Positions 42,859 through 52,361 of a stretch of DNA of 64,000 bases are shown piece after piece. The notes under the pieces are model-generated. The model was not told the DNA's origin and did no database searches. It was given only the letters and a program-made list of their open reading frames with translations. This DNA is from Xanthomonas sp. DAR 80977. GTDB lineage: Bacteria; Pseudomonadota; Gammaproteobacteria; Xanthomonadales; Xanthomonadaceae. Position 1 is the stretch's first letter. Every line of letters starts with the position of its first letter. Both the position numbers and the translations under genes were made by a program. The stretch spans positions 1,247,001-1,311,000 of the forward strand of contig NZ_CP162487.1 in assembly GCF_041240605.1 (NCBI RefSeq), in the 5' to 3' direction.

Positions 42859-44328
42859 ATGGACGCGGTGCGGTTCCTGCTCGATGGAAAGCTGCTGGAA
42901 CTGGATGCGGTGGACCCGACCGCCAGCGTGCTCGACCTGCTGCGCTACCGGCTCGGCCGCACCGGCAGCAAGGAAGGCTGCGCCGAAGGCGATTGCGGCG
43001 CGTGCACGGTGCTGGTCGGCGAACTGGCCGGCGCCGATGGCGAAGAGCGGGTGCGTTGGCGCGCGCTCAACGCCTGCATCCTGTTCGTGCCGATGCTCGA
43101 CGGCAAGGCGCTGCTGACGGTGGAGAGCCTGTCGGCCGGGGGTGCGCTGCATGCCGTGCAGGAGGAACTGGTGCAACGCCACGGCTCGCAGTGCGGCTTC
43201 TGCACGCCGGGCTTCGTGATGTCGCTGTACGCGCGCAGCATCGGCGCGCTGGGCACCGCGCAGGCAGCGCTGGCCGATGTGATCGCCGGCAACCTGTGCC
43301 GCTGCACCGGCTATGGCCCGATCCTTGACGCCGGCGCGGCGGTGCCGCTGGCGCCGCGCGACGACGCGGCCACGCTCGCCGGCCTGCGCGCGCTGCGACG
43401 CCACACCGCGCTGGCGCAAACGCATGCCGATGCGGCCGCCGACCGCGTGCGCCGCAGCACGGCGCCGCGCAGCGCCGACGCGCTGGCGGCGTTGCTGCTG
43501 GAACGCCCCGACGCGCGCCTGGTCGCCGGCGCGACCGACGTCGGCCTGTGGGTCACCAAGCAACAACGCGTGCTCGACGACGTGGTGTTCATCGGCGACA
43601 TCCCCGAGCTGCGCCAGTTGCACGACACGCCCGACGGACTGCGCATCGGCGCCTGCGTGCGCTACAGCGAGGCGCAGGCCGCGCTGGCGGCGCTGCACCC
43701 GGCGCTGGGCGAACTGCTGCGGCGCATCGGCGGGACCCAGGTGCGCAATGCCGGCACCATCGGCGGCAACATCGCCAACGGCTCGCCGATCGGCGACATG
43801 CCGCCGGCGCTGATCGCGCTCGGCGCCAGCCTGACCCTGCGCCGCGGCGATGCGCGGCGCACGCTGCCGCTGGAGGACTTCTTCCTGGTCTACGGCCGCC
43901 AGGCGCTGCTCCCCGGCGAGTTCGTCGAGCACGTGGACGTGCCGCGTCCGCCGGCGGACACGCTGTACCGCGTGGACAAGCTCAGCAAGCGTTTCGACAG
44001 CGACATCTCCGCGGTCTGCGGCGCGTTCGCGCTGCGCCTCGCCGACGGCACGGTGACCCAGGCGCGCATCGCCTTCGGCGGCATGGCCGGCATCCCGCAG
44101 CGCGCGCACCGCGCCGAACAGGCCTTGCTCGGCCAGCCATGGAACGCGGCCACGGTCGAGGCCGCCGCGGCCACGCTGGCGCAGGACTTCAGCCCGCTCG
44201 GCGATGCGCGCGGTTCGGCGGGGTATCGCCTGGCGGTCGCGGCGAACCTGCTGCGGCGGCTGTGGATCGGGCACGCGCATCCGCACGAGCCGCTGTCGGT
44301 GCTGGCAGTGGAGCTGGTCGATGGCTGA
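42859..44328 (+). CDS. xdhA: Xanthine dehydrogenase small subunit
   Basis: A 489-residue subunit that carries the two [2Fe-2S] clusters and FAD. Cluster ligands: GCAEGDCGACTV near residue 37, and CGFCTPGF with GNLCRCTGYGPI further on. The FAD domain is seen in LVAGATDVGLWVTKQQ and IGGNIANGSPIGDMPPALIA. The start at 42859 is the second base after the uraH stop. It passes electrons from the molybdenum site of XdhB to NAD during hypoxanthine and xanthine oxidation to urate. Confidence 0.97.
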   Translation: MDAVRFLLDGKLLELDAVDPTASVLDLLRYRLGRTGSKEGCAEGDCGACTVLVGELAGADGEERVRWRALNACILFVPMLDGKALLTVESLSAGGALHAVQEELVQRHGSQCGFCTPGFVMSLYARSIGALGTAQAALADVIAGNLCRCTGYGPILDAGAAVPLAPRDDAATLAGLRALRRHTALAQTHADAAADRVRRSTAPRSADALAALLLERPDARLVAGATDVGLWVTKQQRVLDDVVFIGDIPELRQLHDTPDGLRIGACVRYSEAQAALAALHPALGELLRRIGGTQVRNAGTIGGNIANGSPIGDMPPALIALGASLTLRRGDARRTLPLEDFFLVYGRQALLPGEFVEHVDVPRPPADTLYRVDKLSKRFDSDISAVCGAFALRLADGTVTQARIAFGGMAGIPQRAHRAEQALLGQPWNAATVEAAAATLAQDFSPLGDARGSAGYRLAVAANLLRRLWIGHAHPHEPLSVLAVELVDG

Positions 44329-46648
44329 CGGTCCGGTCGCCGCCGCGTCGCCGCCGCAGGTGCATCGTTCGCTGCGCCACGACAGCGCGCAGGCGCACGT
44401 CAGCGGCCAGGCGCGCTACATCGACGACCTGCCCGAACCGCCCGGCATGCTGCATCTGGCGTTCGGCCTGAGCGAACACGCGCATGCGCGGCTGCTGCGC
44501 GTGGACCTGGCGCCGGTGCGCGCGGCGCCGGGCGTGGTGGCGGTGTTCGCCGCCGCCGACATTCCCGGCGAGAACAATGTCGGCCCGGTCGCGCACGACG
44601 ATCCGCTGTTCGCCAGCGAGGACGTGCTCTATCACGGCCAGCCGCTGTTCGTGGTCGCCGCCGACAGCCATGCCGCGGCGCGGCGCGCGGCACGCCTGGC
44701 GCGGGTCGAGTACGCGCCGTTGCCCGCGCTGTTGAGCATCGCCGAGGCGCGCGCCGCCGGCGCGGTGCTGGAACCGGCGCAGCGCATGGCGCGCGGCGGC
44801 GACGTCGATGCCGCCCTGGCCGCGGCGCCGCGGCGCTGCGGCGGCGCGCTGGAGATCGGCGGGCAGGAGCATTTCTACCTGGAAGGGCAGATCGCCGTGG
44901 CCCTGCCCGGCGAACAGGGCCAGCTGCATGTGCTGTCCTCGACCCAGCACCCGAGCGAGGTGCAGCACCTGATCGCGACGCTGCTCGGCCTGGGCAGCGC
45001 CGACGTGACCGTGGAAGTGCGGCGCATGGGCGGCGCGTTCGGCGGCAAGGAGACCCAGGCGGCGGCGCCGGCGGCGGCCTGCGCGCTGGTCGCCGCGCTG
45101 ACCGGCCGCCCGGCCAAGTTGCGCTACGACCGCGACGACGACATGCGCATCACCGGCAAGCGCCACGACTTCCAGGTCGACTACAGCGTCGGCTTCGACG
45201 ACGACGGCCGCATCCTGGCGCTGCGCCTGGAACTGGCCTCGCGCTGCGGCGCCACCACCGACCTGTCGCTGGCGATCAACGACCGCGCGATGTTCCATGC
45301 CGACAACTGCTACTGGCTGCCGGTGGTGGAGATCGTCTCGCACCGGTTGCGCACGCACACCGTGTCCAACACCGCGTTTCGCGGCTTCGGCGGGCCGCAG
45401 GGCATGCTGGCGATCGAACGGGTGCTGGACGCGGTCGCCGCCGCGCTGGGCCGCGATGCGCTGGCGGTGCGGCGGGCCAACCTGTACGCGGCGCCTGACC
45501 GCAACGTCACCCCCTACGGCATGACCGTGGAGGACAACGTCGCGCCGGCGCTGATCGAGGAACTGGCCGCGCGGACCGATTACGCCGCGCGACAGGCGGC
45601 GGTGGCGGCCTTCAACGCGCGCCACCGGGTGTTGAAGAAAGGCCTGGCGCTGACCCCGGTGAAGTTCGGCATCAGCTTCACCACCACCCATCTCAACCAG
45701 GCCGGCGCGCTGGTGCTGGTCTATGCCGATGGCTCGGTGCAGCTCAACCATGGCGGCACCGAGATGGGCCAGGGGCTGATGATCAAGGTCGCGCAGATCG
45801 TCGCCGACGTGTTCGGCATCGACACCGAGCGCGTGCGCATCACCGCCACGCGCACCGACAAGGTGCCCAACACCTCGGCCACCGCGGCGTCCTCGGGCAC
45901 CGACCTCAACGGCATGGCCGCCTACAACGCGGCCAGCGAGATCCGCGCGCGCCTGGCGGCGCTGGCCGCCGAGCGCGGCGGGGTGGCGCCGGAGCAGGTG
46001 CGCTTCGCCGCCGGCAAGGTCGTCGCCGGCGGCCTGGAACTGGACTTCGGCGCGCTGTGCCGGCAGGCGCACATGGCGCGCATCTCGCTGGCGGCCAGCG
46101 GCTACTACGCCACGCCGAAGATCCACTACGACCGCGCCAGCCACCGCGGCCGCCCGTTCTACTACTTCGCCTACGGCGCGGCGCTGAGCGAAGTGGTGAT
46201 CGACACGCTGACCGGCGAGCACAGGGTGCTGGCGGTGGACGTGCTGCACGACGTCGGCCGCTCGCTGAACCCGGCGATCGACCTGGGCCAGATCGAGGGC
46301 GGCTTCGTCCAGGGCATGGGCTGGCTGACCACCGAGGAACTGGTCTACGACGCGCACGGCCGGCTGCTGACCCATGCGCCGTCCACCTACAAGATTCCCA
46401 CCGCCAGCGATCGCCCGGCGCGGATGGACATCCGCCTGTGGCAGGCCGGCCGCAACGAAGAGGCGACCATCCATCGCTCCAAGGCGGTCGGCGAACCGCC
46501 GCTGATGCTGGCGATCTCGGTGTTCTCGGCGCTGACCCAGGCCGTGGCCGCGGCGGTGCCGGGCGCCGGCGTGCCGGCACTGGACGCGCCGGCCACGCCG
46601 GAACGGATCCTGGCCGCGATCGCGGCGGGCAACGCCGATGCGCGCTGA
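44321..46648 (+). CDS. xdhB: Xanthine dehydrogenase molybdopterin-binding subunit
   Basis: A 775-residue subunit with the molybdenum cofactor and the purine site. Motifs: EVRRMGGAFGGKETQAA, NTAFRGFGGPQGMLAIERV (substrate Arg region), GGTEMGQGLMIKVAQIV, TDKVPNTSATAASSGTDLNG, and SKAVGEPPLMLAISVF with the catalytic Glu. It starts eight bases inside the end of xdhA. The lengths of both subunits match the two-subunit bacterial enzyme. Confidence 0.97.
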   Translation: MADGPVAAASPPQVHRSLRHDSAQAHVSGQARYIDDLPEPPGMLHLAFGLSEHAHARLLRVDLAPVRAAPGVVAVFAAADIPGENNVGPVAHDDPLFASEDVLYHGQPLFVVAADSHAAARRAARLARVEYAPLPALLSIAEARAAGAVLEPAQRMARGGDVDAALAAAPRRCGGALEIGGQEHFYLEGQIAVALPGEQGQLHVLSSTQHPSEVQHLIATLLGLGSADVTVEVRRMGGAFGGKETQAAAPAAACALVAALTGRPAKLRYDRDDDMRITGKRHDFQVDYSVGFDDDGRILALRLELASRCGATTDLSLAINDRAMFHADNCYWLPVVEIVSHRLRTHTVSNTAFRGFGGPQGMLAIERVLDAVAAALGRDALAVRRANLYAAPDRNVTPYGMTVEDNVAPALIEELAARTDYAARQAAVAAFNARHRVLKKGLALTPVKFGISFTTTHLNQAGALVLVYADGSVQLNHGGTEMGQGLMIKVAQIVADVFGIDTERVRITATRTDKVPNTSATAASSGTDLNGMAAYNAASEIRARLAALAAERGGVAPEQVRFAAGKVVAGGLELDFGALCRQAHMARISLAASGYYATPKIHYDRASHRGRPFYYFAYGAALSEVVIDTLTGEHRVLAVDVLHDVGRSLNPAIDLGQIEGGFVQGMGWLTTEELVYDAHGRLLTHAPSTYKIPTASDRPARMDIRLWQAGRNEEATIHRSKAVGEPPLMLAISVFSALTQAVAAAVPGAGVPALDAPATPERILAAIAAGNADAR

Positions 46649-47699
46649 CTGGAGCCTGCACGCCGAAGCGGCGCTGGCGCGCGGTGCGGCCGCGCTGGTC
46701 ACGGTGCTGGCCACCGCCGGTTCGACCCCGCGCGAGGCCGGCACGCGCATGCTGGTGAGCGCCGACGGCAGCATCGGCACCATCGGCGGCGGCGTGCTCG
46801 AGTGGCGCGCCTGCGCGCTGGCGCGCGAACTGCTGGCGCAGCCGCCGGGCAGCTGGCGGGTGCAGGACTACACGCTCGGCGCGCCGGCGCGCGCGCTGCG
46901 CTGCCGCGGTGCCTGCGCGAACTGCGCGGGACACGCCCAGGCCGACGACCTGCTCGGCCAGTGCTGCGGCGGCCGCGTGCGCCTGTTGCTGGAACGGCTG
47001 GATCCGGCCTGCAGCGACTGGCTGCGGCAGGCGACGCTGGGGCGCACGCTGTCGACCCGGCTGCAGGAGGGCCGCATCGAGCACCGCATCGGCGATGCGC
47101 CGCCGCAAGCGCTGTCGCTGCGTGCGCCGGCGCCCACGGCCGGCGCGCTGTTGCTGCAGGCGATCGGCCCGCGGCGTACGCCGCTGTCCCTGTTCGGCGC
47201 CGGCCACGTCGGCATCGCCATCGCGCGTGCGCTGCACGGCCTGCCGTTCGCGCTGGACTGGTCCGATTCGCGCGCGGAGCTGGCTGCTGCCGCCGGCTCC
47301 GCGCATCTGCACGAATCCGCGATGCTCGCGCGCGCCGGCGCCGCATCGGACGACGCGCTGCTGCTGATCCTGACCCACGATCATGCGCTGGACTACCGGC
47401 TCACCGCCGCGGCGCTGGCCGGCCGTGCCGGCTTCGTCGGCCTGATCGGCTCGGCCTCCAAGCGCGCGCGGTTCCTGTCGCGGCTGCGCCACGACGGCCT
47501 GGGCGAGGCCGCGCAGGCACGGCTGACCTGTCCGATCGGCCTGCCGGGGATCGAGGGCAAGGCCCCGGCGGTGATCGCGGTGGCCGTGGTCGCGCAGCTG
47601 TTGCTGCGCACATCGGCGTTGGCGGCGCAGCGTTCGATTGCGGATCAGGCGCAGGGCGACGCGCTGCCGCTGCCCCGGGCCGTGCTCGCCGCACGCTGA
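46638..47699 (+). CDS. xdhC: Xanthine dehydrogenase accessory protein
   Basis: A 353-residue maturation factor that binds molybdenum cofactor and helps sulfurate and insert it into XdhB. Typical regions: LVTVLATAGSTPREAGTRML, GTIGGGVLEWRACALA, the Cys-rich stretch ending DDLLGQCCGGRV, a Rossmann-like segment LFGAGHVGIAIARAL, and GLIGSASKRARFLSRL. Starts 11 bases inside xdhB. It is the last gene of the operon, followed by the REP array and no obvious intrinsic terminator. Confidence 0.94.
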   Translation: MRADWSLHAEAALARGAAALVTVLATAGSTPREAGTRMLVSADGSIGTIGGGVLEWRACALARELLAQPPGSWRVQDYTLGAPARALRCRGACANCAGHAQADDLLGQCCGGRVRLLLERLDPACSDWLRQATLGRTLSTRLQEGRIEHRIGDAPPQALSLRAPAPTAGALLLQAIGPRRTPLSLFGAGHVGIAIARALHGLPFALDWSDSRAELAAAAGSAHLHESAMLARAGAASDDALLLILTHDHALDYRLTAAALAGRAGFVGLIGSASKRARFLSRLRHDGLGEAAQARLTCPIGLPGIEGKAPAVIAVAVVAQLLLRTSALAAQRSIADQAQGDALPLPRAVLAAR

Positions 47700-47708
47700 C
47701 CTCGCCCT

Positions 47709-48070
47709 TGTAGGAGCGGCTTCAGCCGCGACGAGCGAAGTGGGGAAGCTCGACTTCGGACACAGCCTGTCGGGGCTGAAGCCCCTCCCACAGGGCACCC
47801 AGCCGGCTGTCCGAAGGCGCATGTAGGAGCGGCTTCAGCCGCGACAAGCGAAGTGGGAGAGGCTCGACTTCGGACACAGCCTGTCGGGGCTGAAGCCCCT
47901 CCTGCAGTGCACCAGCCGGCTGTCCTAAGGCGAATGCAGGAGCGGCTTCAGCCGCGACGAGCGCGGCGGTGTTCTTTCCGATGCCGGAAAGCGCCGTGAC
48001 CGAAGTCCTCCCGCAGTGCACCGTGCCAAGGCTGGAATGGGGCCGGGGCCGGAAGCCCCTCCTGCGCGAC
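47709..48070 (+). repeat. REP array, three units of 113 bases
   Basis: The head TG(T/C)AGGAGCGGCTTCAGCC recurs at 47709, 47822 and 47935, a period of exactly 113. Each unit contains a second, opposed element (CGGGGCTGAAGCCCCTCC). Units 1 and 2 are about 95 % identical by eye; unit 3 is degraded after its first half. The array fills the gap between convergent xdhC and cysK and no gene is seen in 47700-48142. It may act as a transcription barrier or mRNA 3' stabiliser. Confidence 0.9.
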
Positions 48071-48142
48071 GCCTCGCCGCTGTAATACTGCCTGCCAGGC
48101 CAGCGCAGCCGCACGATGCGGCCGCGCCGACACCACCCGCCG

Positions 48143-49102
48143 TTACGGCAGGCCGGCCAGCCAGTCGTCGTCGGAGCCTTCGTTGATGTCGGCGAACAGC
48201 GGCGTGGAGAAGTAGCGCTCGCCGGTGTCGGGCAGCATCGCCAGGATCACCGAGCCGGGCGTGGCGGTCTCGGCCACGCGCAGTGCGGTGGCCACGGTGC
48301 CGCCGCCGGAGATGCCGGTGAAGATGCCTTCCTCGGCGGCGAGGCGGCGCGACACGGCGATGGCGTCGGTGTCCTCCACGCTCAGCACTTCGTCGTAGAC
48401 CTCGCGGTTGAGCACTTCAGGCACGAAGTCCGGAGTCCAGCCCTGGATCTTGTGCGGCTTCCACTCCTGGCCCTGCAGCAGGGCCGCGCCGGCCGGCTCG
48501 GTGGCGGTGATGCGCACGTCCGGGCGCGCCACGCGCAGCACTTCGCCGACGCCGGTGAGGGTGCCGCCGGTGCCCCAGCCGCTGACGAAATGGTCCAGCC
48601 GGCGCCCGGCGAAATCGCGCAGGATCTCCGCGGCGGTGGTGCTGCGGTGGTAGGCCGGGTTGGCCGGATTGGCGAACTGGCGGGCCAGGAACCAGCCGTG
48701 CTGCTGCGCCAGTTCCTCGGCCTTGCGCACCATGCCGCTGCCGCGCTCGGCGGCCGGGGTCAGGATCACCTTGGCGCCGAACGCGCGCATCAGCTTGCGG
48801 CGCTCGATCGAGAAGGTCTCCACCATCGTCGCCACGAACTTGTAGCCGCGCGCGGCGGCGACCATCGCCAGGGCCACGCCGGTGTTGCCGGAGGTGGCCT
48901 CGACGATGGTGTCGCCGGGCTTGAGCAGGCCCTTGGCCTCGGCGTCGAGCACGATCGCCAGCGCCAGGCGGTCCTTGACCGAGCCGCCGGGGTTGAACGC
49001 CTCGACCTTGACGTACAGGCTCACGTGCGCGGGCGGCAGGCGGTGCAGCTTGACGATCGGGGTGTGGCCGATGGTGTCGAGGATGTTGTCGTAGATGGCC
49101 AT
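48143..49102 (-). CDS. cysK: Cysteine synthase A
   Basis: A 319-residue PLP enzyme that makes cysteine from O-acetylserine and sulfide. The PLP lysine is Lys43 in NPGGSVKDRLA; the substrate loop is EATSGNTGVALAMVAAARGY and the phosphate-binding glycine loop is VSGWGTGGTLTGVGEVL. GIFTGISGGGTVATAL is near the C-terminus. It is the second gene of a minus-strand unit, 28 bases after cysG, and both are divergent from cysB, which fits control by the cysteine regulon. Confidence 0.96.
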   Translation of the reverse strand: MAIYDNILDTIGHTPIVKLHRLPPAHVSLYVKVEAFNPGGSVKDRLALAIVLDAEAKGLLKPGDTIVEATSGNTGVALAMVAAARGYKFVATMVETFSIERRKLMRAFGAKVILTPAAERGSGMVRKAEELAQQHGWFLARQFANPANPAYHRSTTAAEILRDFAGRRLDHFVSGWGTGGTLTGVGEVLRVARPDVRITATEPAGAALLQGQEWKPHKIQGWTPDFVPEVLNREVYDEVLSVEDTDAIAVSRRLAAEEGIFTGISGGGTVATALRVAETATPGSVILAMLPDTGERYFSTPLFADINEGSDDDWLAGLP

Positions 49103-49130
49103 GCGCAGGGTCTCCGGGAAGGTGTGCGGG

Positions 49131-50348
49131 TCAGGCGGCGTGGGCCAGGGTAGGCACGGCCGGCTTCGGGAAAGGTGAGGGCGGCGCCGGCAGCGGTGCG
49201 GCGCCGAACCAGTGCAGGCCGGTCGCCAGTGCGGCCACTTCGCCCAGGATCAGCAGTGCCGGCGAGCGCACCTGGTGCGCGCGGGCGGTGTCGGGCAGGT
49301 CGGCCAGGGTGCCGACCACCACCCGCTGTTCCGGGCGCGAGCCGTTCTCCACCAGCGCGAACGGGGTGTCGGCGGCGCGCCCGGCGCGCAGCAGGCGCTC
49401 GCGCACCGTGTCCAGCCCGGCCACGCCCATGTACACCGCCAGGGTCTGCCGTTCCTGCGCCAGCGCGGCCCAGTCCAGCGTGTCGAACGATTCCTTGCAG
49501 TGCGCGGTGACCAGGCGCAGCGACTGCGCATGCTCGCGGTGGGTGAGCGGGATGCCGGCATAGGCCGCGCAGGCCAGCGCCGCGGTGATGCCCGGCACCA
49601 CCGCGTAGGGCACGCCGTGCGCGCGCAGGCATTCCAGTTCTTCGCCGCCACGGCCGAACACGAACGGGTCGCCGCCCTTCAGCCGCACCACGCGGCGCCC
49701 GCGCCGCGCATGTTCCAGCATCAGCGCGTGGATCTGCTCCTGGCGCACGCTGTGGCCGCTGGCCGACTTGCCGACTTCGATCCGCTCGGCCGTGCCCGGC
49801 AGCAGGTCCAGGATCGCGGCGCTGACCAGGCGGTCGTGCAGGACCACGTCGGCGCTGCGCAGCGCGTGCAGCGCGTTGAGCGTCAGCAGCCCGGGATCGC
49901 CGGGGCCGGCGCCGACCAGGGTCACCGTGCCGGGGCGGATCGGCTGCGCCTGCGGCGCCCCGGCGGACGCGCCGTTGCCGTCGCCGGCGGCGTCGGCCGC
50001 CGTGGTGGCCGCCAGCGGATCGGCGGCGCCAGGCGCGGCCTGCGCCAGTACCCGCTGCTCGGCCGCGGCCTGCAGCGCCTGCCGGTTCACCGCGGCGGCA
50101 TCGCTGGCGGCGATCACGTACCACACCGCGTCCAGCCAGGCAGCGTCGAAGCTGCCGCGCAGCCACTGGATGCGCCCGGCATCGGCCCAGGCCTGCAACG
50201 CCGGGCTCAGCGCCGGCGCGCCCAGCCGCGGCGCGGCGCCGGCGGCGAGCAGCGCCTGCACCTGGCGCTCGGCGGCGGCGCCACCGCCGACCACCAGCAC
50301 GGGCCGCTCGCGCAGATCCGGGTACAACGCAATCGGGGCAGGACTCAC
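49131..50348 (-). CDS. cysG: Siroheme synthase CysG, shortened N-terminal module
   Basis: A 405-residue protein with two joined parts. Residues 1-105 are a precorrin-2 dehydrogenase NAD-binding domain ([20 protein letters not shown]). Residues about 137-380 are uroporphyrinogen-III methyltransferase ([69 protein letters not shown]). The dimerisation/ferrochelatase domain that E. coli CysG has between them is replaced by a 30-residue Ala/Asp-rich linker. The start codon is GTG 50348 without a clear ribosome site. Siroheme is needed by the CysI encoded downstream in this window. Confidence 0.9.
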   Translation of the reverse strand: MSPAPIALYPDLRERPVLVVGGGAAAERQVQALLAAGAAPRLGAPALSPALQAWADAGRIQWLRGSFDAAWLDAVWYVIAASDAAAVNRQALQAAAEQRVLAQAAPGAADPLAATTAADAAGDGNGASAGAPQAQPIRPGTVTLVGAGPGDPGLLTLNALHALRSADVVLHDRLVSAAILDLLPGTAERIEVGKSASGHSVRQEQIHALMLEHARRGRRVVRLKGGDPFVFGRGGEELECLRAHGVPYAVVPGITAALACAAYAGIPLTHREHAQSLRLVTAHCKESFDTLDWAALAQERQTLAVYMGVAGLDTVRERLLRAGRAADTPFALVENGSRPEQRVVVGTLADLPDTARAHQVRSPALLILGEVAALATGLHWFGAAPLPAPPSPFPKPAVPTLAHAA

Positions 50349-50516
50349 GGCGGCGGCAGCGCAGGAAGGAGGTGGGAGGGGTGACCGTAGCGCCGGCTTA
50401 TAGCCTCCGGAAATGACTTCATGCCTCTACCAGATAGCTTTCGGTTATAAGGTGGAAGGCCCATTTCCACTACAGTCGTGGCTGCTTCCATTCGGCGGCG
50501 CCTCGCCCTCGTTCCG
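50349..50516. promoter_or_regulatory. cysG / cysB divergent control region
   Basis: An AT-richer stretch (50397-50451) is bounded by CTTATAGCC and GGTTATAAG, an inverted repeat matching in eight of nine positions with centres 46 bases apart. TATAAG on either strand could be a -10 element. CysB commonly autoregulates and activates cys genes from such regions; a site here is inferred. Confidence 0.42.
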
Positions 50517-51500
50517 ATGACGCTGACCCAACTCCGCTACCTCGTCGCCATTGCCGACGCCGATCTCAACATCACCCTGGCCGCGGCGCGCGTGCACGCC
50601 ACCCAGCCGGGGCTGTCCAAGCAGCTCAAGCAACTGGAGGACGAACTCGGCTTCCTGCTGTTCGTGCGCAAGGGCCGCAGCCTGGAAACGGTGACCCCGG
50701 CCGGCCGCGAAGTGATCGAGCGCGCCCGCGCGGTGCTGGCCGAGGCCAACAACATCCGCACCTACGCCGCCAACCAGCGCCGCGAGAGCCAGGGCCAGCT
50801 GACCCTGACCACCACCCACACGCAGGCGCGCTTCGTGCTGCCGCCGGCGGTGGCGCAGATCAAGCTGGCGTATCCGCAGGTCAGCGTGCACCTGCAGCAG
50901 GCCGCCGAGAGCGCGGCGCTGGACCTGCTCAGCCAGGGCGATGCCGACATCGCCATCGTCAGCACCGCCGGCAGCGAGCCGGGCGCCGGCATCGCGGTGC
51001 CGCTGTACCGCTGGCGGCGGCTGGTGCTGGTGCCGCGCGGGCATGCGCTGGACGTGCCGAAGCGGGTGCCGGACATGGCCGCGCTGGCGGTGCAGCCGCT
51101 GATCAGCTACGAATCCTCGACCCGCTCCGGCTCCTCGCTGCAGCGCGCCTTCAGCCGGCTCGGGCTGGAGCCGAGCATCGCCCTGACCGCGCTCGACGCC
51201 GACCTGATCAAGACCTACGTGCGCGCCGGCCTCGGCGTCGGCCTGCTCGCGGAAATGGCGGTGCATGCCGGCGACACCGACCTGCGCGCCTGGCCGGCGC
51301 CGCCGGAGATCCCCGAATGCATCGCCTGGGCGGTGCTGCCGCGCGACCGCGTGCTGCGCGACTACGCGCTGGAGCTGGTGCACGTGCTGGCGCCGCAGAT
51401 CGACACCCGCGACCTGCGCCGGGTCATGGAAGGCAACCAGGAACCGGACTGGCCGACCCCGCCGAGCTGGGAAGAGCTGACCCAGACCATCACCAGCTGA
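50517..51500 (+). CDS. cysB: LysR-family regulator CysB
   Basis: A 327-residue tetrameric activator of sulfur assimilation. The N-terminal helix-turn-helix is MTLTQLRYLVAIADADLNIT then ARVHATQPGLSKQLKQLEDE. The family-specific TTTHTQARFVLPPAV lies after the linker, where CysB binds N-acetylserine or sulfate (TTHTQARY in enteric CysB). LISYESSTRSGSSLQRAF and KTYVRAGLGVGLLAEMAV are typical of the co-inducer domain. It starts at ATG 50517; a GTG at 50478 would add 13 residues. Divergent from cysG-cysK and 10 kb from cysJIH, its expected targets. Confidence 0.94.
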   Translation: MTLTQLRYLVAIADADLNITLAAARVHATQPGLSKQLKQLEDELGFLLFVRKGRSLETVTPAGREVIERARAVLAEANNIRTYAANQRRESQGQLTLTTTHTQARFVLPPAVAQIKLAYPQVSVHLQQAAESAALDLLSQGDADIAIVSTAGSEPGAGIAVPLYRWRRLVLVPRGHALDVPKRVPDMAALAVQPLISYESSTRSGSSLQRAFSRLGLEPSIALTALDADLIKTYVRAGLGVGLLAEMAVHAGDTDLRAWPAPPEIPECIAWAVLPRDRVLRDYALELVHVLAPQIDTRDLRRVMEGNQEPDWPTPPSWEELTQTITS

Positions 51501-51727
51501 GCCGCCGCGCGACTGCCGCCGAGCCGCCGCGCCACTGCGTCTGCGCCGGCCATCGCTGGTCGTGGCGCGGCTGCCGCCGCGCTGCGGCCGATCCGTCGGC
51601 GCGCCCGCCGCCATGCCTCGCAACCGGACCGCGCGCGGGTGCCGCCGCCGCGCATCGCCTGCGGCGTTTGCCATCGCTGCGCCAGGCCGTTACGGTGCGC
51701 GACCTCTTCTCCACTACAAGGATGTCC

Positions 51728-52315
51728 ATGCACCCCGTCCTCCAGCAGAACCTGTTCTTCGTCAAGGAGCAGGTCGGCATGTTCAAGGCCGCCAACAACT
51801 ACGACGTGTTCGATCCGCAGAGCAACCAGAAGGTGCTCGAATGCCGCGAGCCGAACCTGGGCCTGTTCACCAAGATCTTTCGTTTCACCGACTACAAGCG
51901 CATGACCCCGTTCCAGGTCGAGGTGCGTACCCCGAACGGGCAGAAGGTGCTGACCGTCAAGCGCGGTTTCTCGCTGTTCCTGTCCAAGGTCGAGGTGCTG
52001 GACGAGCACGATCGCCTGGTCGGCTCCTTCAGCCAGAAGTTCTTCTCGATCGGCGGCAAGTTCGACGTGCTCGATGCGCGCGAGAAGCTGGTGTGCACGC
52101 TGCGCGGCAAGTGGACCAGCTGGGACTTCCGCTTCGTGCAGGGCGAGCGCGAACTGGCGCGCGTGGCCAAGAAGTGGGCCGGGCTGGGCAAGGAGCTGTT
52201 CACCTCGGCCGACAACTACATGCTCGCGATCGAGAACGCGGTGCCGGCCGAGGACGACGTGCGCATCCTGATCATGGCCGCGGTGCTGTGCATCGACATG
52301 GTGCTGAAGGAATAA
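51728..52315 (+). CDS. LURP-one-related (scramblase-like) protein
   Basis: A 195-residue protein of the LOR/phospholipid-scramblase-like fold: a 12-strand barrel around a C-terminal hydrophobic helix. Features are KAANNYDVFDPQSNQKVLEC, VLTVKRGFSLFLSKVEVLDE, GSFSQKFFSIGGKFDVLD, WTSWDFRFV and the terminal helix VRILIMAAVLCIDMVL. The start at 51728 is set by AAGG ending at 51721; an ATG at 51722 is too close to it. The bacterial function is unknown. It is followed by a convergent histidine kinase gene. Confidence 0.82.
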   Translation: MHPVLQQNLFFVKEQVGMFKAANNYDVFDPQSNQKVLECREPNLGLFTKIFRFTDYKRMTPFQVEVRTPNGQKVLTVKRGFSLFLSKVEVLDEHDRLVGSFSQKFFSIGGKFDVLDAREKLVCTLRGKWTSWDFRFVQGERELARVAKKWAGLGKELFTSADNYMLAIENAVPAEDDVRILIMAAVLCIDMVLKE

Positions 52316-52361
52316 CCCGCATCGCCGCGCGCGCCGCGACGGGCGCGCGGTGCCGCCGCGC

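Noticed and set aside
47709..48070. REP array considered as a CRISPR or IS end
   Set aside because: Units are palindromic REP pairs with near-identical full 113-base length and no spacers, terminal repeats or transposase.
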